From an uncultured Ruminococcus sp. (GTDB lineage Bacteria > Bacillota > Clostridia > Oscillospirales > Ruminococcaceae): 16,804 nt of DNA. Both the position numbers and the translations under genes were made by a program. A model generated the notes under the pieces. It saw only the letters and a program-made list of their open reading frames with translations, was not told the origin of the DNA and did not search any database. Shown one piece after another: positions 15,202-16,804 of the stretch. The DNA lies in assembly GCA_900556055.1 (NCBI GenBank), contig USNJ01000020.1, positions 1-16,804 of the forward strand. The letters run 5' to 3'. How positions within the stretch are numbered: position 1 is the stretch's first letter; each line of letters opens with the position of its first letter.

Positions 15202-15230
15202 ATTATACCATCAATTCAATAAAATGTCAA
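15202..15230 (-). promoter_or_regulatory. Consensus sigma-A promoter of the lipoprotein gene
   Basis: On the minus strand, TTGACA (15230-15225), 17 bases, then TATAAT (15207-15202), with a TGG extended -10. All 12 hexamer positions match consensus. Transcription is expected near 15195, leaving a leader of ~29 bases with AAAGGAG before the ATG at 15166. It lies in the leader region of the divergent carrier-protein gene. Confidence 0.87.
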
Positions 15231-15253
15231 TTAATTTTAAGAGGATATTCAAA

Positions 15254-15481
15254 ATGAAACTTGATGAACTACGCACGATAATCACAGAAGCAGGCGGCTG
15301 CGGGAACGCATCATTCTCCGACAGCGAAAATCTCCTTGATTCGGGGATACTTGACTCGCTCGGCATCATAACTCTCGCCGAACTTCTTGAGGACAGAAAC
15401 ATCAGCTTTTCGCCTTCCCGCATTCCGCACGATAAATTCACGCCGATCGGCATATGCGAATATATAAACAGCATCATGTGA
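15254..15481 (+). CDS. DltC-like acyl/aminoacyl carrier protein
   Basis: A 75-residue phosphopantetheine-binding carrier. The attachment motif is DSLG, with S35 the residue expected to receive 4'-phosphopantetheine, inside LLDSGILDSLGII. The following LAELLEDRNISFSPSRI and the KFTPIGICEYI C-terminal helix follow the DltC pattern (F/I-x-I-x-P, then T/I start of helix 4) more than fatty-acid AcpP. The natural partner is the DltA-like ligase at 12572-13975. AAGAGGA at ~15239-15245, eight bases upstream, sets the start at 15254; an ATG at 15224 has no ribosome site. No clear promoter is seen on this strand: TATAAT-like boxes at 15196-15206 lack a -35. Readthrough from the ligase gene across the antisense lipoprotein gene is possible. 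A role in D-alanylation of a wall polymer is inferred from homology only. Confidence 0.8.
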   Translation: MKLDELRTIITEAGGCGNASFSDSENLLDSGILDSLGIITLAELLEDRNISFSPSRIPHDKFTPIGICEYINSIM

Positions 15482-15483
15482 AA

Positions 15484-15554
15484 ATAGCCAAAACTGATCT
15501 GCAAAATTTGTTGAAATGTATATCTATATACACTTGATTTTTCTTCTTGGCTAT
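15484..15554. repeat. Long-loop inverted repeat between carrier gene and nfeD
   Basis: ATAGCCAA (15484-15491) and TTGGCTAT (15547-15554) form a perfect 8-bp inverted repeat 55 bases apart, spanning from just after the carrier stop into the spacer of the nfeD promoter. As RNA it could close a long weak hairpin; as DNA it could hold two operator half-sites. It lacks a T-run, so it is not a standard terminator. Confidence 0.35.
15518..15531. promoter_or_regulatory. Operator-like palindrome upstream of the nfeD promoter
   Basis: GTATAT-CT-ATATAC is a perfect 6-bp inverted repeat with a 2-base centre, placed three bases upstream of the -35 at 15534. The position and dyad symmetry fit an activator or repressor site. 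Its A/T content would also fit an UP element. No regulator is identified. Confidence 0.4.
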
Positions 15555-15562
15555 GATATGAT
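15534..15562 (+). promoter_or_regulatory. Sigma-A promoter of the nfeD-SPFH operon
   Basis: TTGATT (15534-15539), 17-base spacer, TATGAT (15557-15562) with a TGA extended -10. Transcription is expected near 15569, so the transcript would begin almost at the hairpin at 15572-15590. Confidence 0.75.
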
Positions 15563-15571
15563 ATATCTGAC

Positions 15572-15590
15572 AGGTAAATTTGATTTACCT
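15572..15590 (+). promoter_or_regulatory. 5'-leader hairpin ahead of nfeD
   Basis: AGGTAAAT (15572-15579) and ATTTACCT (15583-15590) pair perfectly around a 3-base loop. It lies within about five bases of the predicted transcript start and three bases before the AAAGGAG ribosome site (15593-15599). It could protect the 5' end of the mRNA or be a DNA dyad for a repressor that blocks early transcription. Confidence 0.5.
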
Positions 15591-15608
15591 TGAAAGGAGT
15601 TGAACCGC

Positions 15609-16061
15609 ATGACAGGTATGATGATGATCTGGCTCATATTGTTCATAATATTTGCAGCCGCCGAAGCCGCAACACTGCAGCTTGTTTCGATCTGGTTCGC
15701 AGCAGGAGCGCTGGTTGCTTTTGTCCTCACTATCTTCGGAGTTCCGGCATATATTCAGGGACTTACCTGCCTTATCGTCGCAGGCATAATGATCGCTGTG
15801 ACACGTCCGCTCATAAAAAAGATCATGCCCGCAAAAACGGCAAAGACCAATTCCGACGCAAATGTCGGCAGAACTGCGGTCATAATTGAAGCGGTCGATC
15901 CCGAAACATCGTCAGGCAGAGTAAGGCTTGACGGCGTTGACTGGATAGCCGTTTCCGCTGACGGAAAGCCCATAGCAAACGGATCGGCAGTAAAGATCAC
16001 AGCTGTCGAAGGCGCAAAGCTCATTGTGATCCCCGAAAAAATACCGGCTGAAAAGGAGTAA
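15609..16061 (+). CDS. NfeD-like membrane protein (short form)
   Basis: A 150-residue NfeD-family protein lacking the ClpP-type serine protease domain of long forms. Three hydrophobic helices (~5-20, 22-42, 48-67) are followed by a cytosolic OB-fold-like domain (~85-142; GRVRLDGVDWIAVSADGKPI is its core). Short NfeD proteins are membrane partners of the SPFH (stomatin/flotillin) protein encoded next to them and are thought to help form membrane microdomains. AAAGGAG at 15593-15599 is nine bases from the ATG at 15609; a TTG at 15600 directly touches the ribosome site and is an unlikely start. It is separated from the SPFH gene by five bases and shares its transcript. Confidence 0.87.
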   Translation: MTGMMMIWLILFIIFAAAEAATLQLVSIWFAAGALVAFVLTIFGVPAYIQGLTCLIVAGIMIAVTRPLIKKIMPAKTAKTNSDANVGRTAVIIEAVDPETSSGRVRLDGVDWIAVSADGKPIANGSAVKITAVEGAKLIVIPEKIPAEKE

Positions 16062-16066
16062 AAATT

Positions 16067-16804
16067 ATGCAGTGGCTGATTATTGCACTTATCTTCGTTG
16101 TCCTTATTATCGTTATCTCAGGAATAAAGATCGTTCCGCAGGCTCAGGTGTATGTAATTGAACGTCTGGGAACATTCTATGCTGCGCTCGGAACAGGACC
16201 GCATTTCATAATCCCGTTTATCGACAGAGTTGCAAAAAGAGTTTCCATCAAGGAACAGGTCGTTGACTTTAAACCGCAGGCAGTTATCACAAAGGATAAC
16301 GTAACCATGCAGATCGATACTGTCGTATTCTTTCAGATCACAGATCCGAAGCTTTATACTTACGGTGTGGAGAATCCGATCATGGCAATCGAGAATCTGT
16401 CTGCAACAACCTTAAGAAATATTATCGGTGACATGGAACTGGATGAGACACTTACATCACGTGAGACGATCAATACCAAGATGAGAGCTTCTCTTGATGA
16501 AGCTACTGATCCATGGGGAATCAAGGTCAATCGTGTGGAACTGAAGAACATTGACCCGCCGGTGGACATCAAGAACGCCATGGAAAAACAGATGAAGGCA
16601 GAACGGGAAAAGCGAGAAAAAATTCTCCGTGCAGAAGGCGAAAAGGAATATCAAATCAAGGTTGCACAGGGTGAACAGGAAGCAAAGGTACTTCGTGCAG
16701 AAGCCGACAAAAAGGCAGCCATCCTGCATGCAGAAGCAGAAAAGGAAGCAACCATCCTGCGAGGCGAAGCCATCAAGGAACAGAAAATCCGGATTGCAGA
16801 CGGT
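16067..16804 (+). CDS. Stomatin-like SPFH/Band 7 protein (partial, runs off window)
   Basis: The first 246 residues of an SPFH-domain protein (stomatin/QmcA type); the reading frame is open at the window end. Residues ~3-20 are a membrane-anchoring hydrophobic segment. The SPFH domain follows (~21-170), with PQAQVYVIERLGTF (24-37), PFIDRV (50-55), VTMQIDTVVFFQITDP (79-94) and DPWGIKVNRVELKNIDPP (148-165), all typical of stomatins. A long charged coiled-coil begins at ~171 with clear 11-residue periodicity from 178 to 243. The start follows AAAAGGAG (16051-16058) by eight bases. It pairs with the nfeD gene just upstream. Such proteins oligomerise at the membrane and influence proteolysis or membrane organisation. 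The C-terminus and any downstream gene are outside the window. Confidence 0.92.
   Translation, partial: MQWLIIALIFVVLIIVISGIKIVPQAQVYVIERLGTFYAALGTGPHFIIPFIDRVAKRVSIKEQVVDFKPQAVITKDNVTMQIDTVVFFQITDPKLYTYGVENPIMAIENLSATTLRNIIGDMELDETLTSRETINTKMRASLDEATDPWGIKVNRVELKNIDPPVDIKNAMEKQMKAEREKREKILRAEGEKEYQIKVAQGEQEAKVLRAEADKKAAILHAEAEKEATILRGEAIKEQKIRIADG

Noticed and set aside
15600..15608. TTG start for the NfeD-like protein at 15600
   Set aside because: The TTG touches the ribosome site with no spacing. The ATG at 15609 has the normal nine-base spacing.
1..16804. CRISPR arrays, tRNA or rRNA genes, insertion sequences, attachment sites
   Set aside because: No regularly spaced direct repeats, tRNA cloverleaf, rRNA segment, transposase or integrase motif, or target-site duplication was seen by eye on either strand.

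Overview
The window looks like a chromosomal segment of a low-to-mid-GC Gram-positive anaerobe, most likely a Ruminococcus-like member of the Oscillospiraceae (Bacillota). This is inferred from the Firmicutes-specific gene set (cyclic-di-AMP receptor DarA, RicT/YaaT, RqcH, DltA/DltC-like proteins, VanW), the strong AGGAG-type ribosome binding sites, several near-consensus sigma-A promoters, and a gene order resembling the Bacillus yaaO-tmk-yaaQ-yaaR-holB-yaaT region. No rRNA, tRNA, CRISPR array or insertion sequence was seen.

Layout: (1) 117-3894, plus strand: a tight operon of a PLP-dependent Orn/Lys/Arg decarboxylase-fold enzyme, darA, holB (DNA polymerase III delta'), ricT and a small acidic membrane protein, closed by a strong hairpin terminator at 3911-3948. 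The tmk and yaaR genes found inside the Bacillus version are absent. (2) 3947-9008, minus strand: a three-gene operon whose genes overlap by one base each, encoding (in transcription order) a TerB-N/TerB-C protein, a DUF2791 (BrxC/BrxD-like) P-loop ATPase and an Lhr-like (BrxHI-like) superfamily II helicase. It is driven by a perfect consensus promoter. The same families occur in BREX type 2 and Ter-linked DNA-processing systems, but no PglX, PglZ or BrxC-type partner is present. This is the best candidate here for a little-described defence or DNA-processing system. (3) 9078-11491, plus strand: a promoter back-to-back with that of the island, a PAP2 phosphatase and rqcH (ribosome quality control), then a terminator. 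(4) 11677-15481: a promoter, a VanW-domain protein overlapping a DltA-like amino-acid-activating ligase, then a lipoprotein gene on the opposite strand that abuts the ligase stop to stop, then a DltC-like carrier protein. The ligase and carrier look like the activation half of a D-alanylation-type system, split by the lipoprotein gene and lacking DltB and DltD here. (5) 15518-16804, plus strand: a promoter with flanking inverted repeats, an nfeD-like membrane protein and a stomatin-type SPFH protein that runs off the window end.

Functionally, blocks 1 and 3 are housekeeping (replication clamp loading, c-di-AMP sensing, RNA processing, stalled-ribosome rescue, lipid phosphate turnover). Block 2 is accessory. 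Block 4 probably modifies or services the envelope. Block 5 is a membrane microdomain (NfeD-SPFH) pair. All assignments come from reading the translated sequence; no database search was run.
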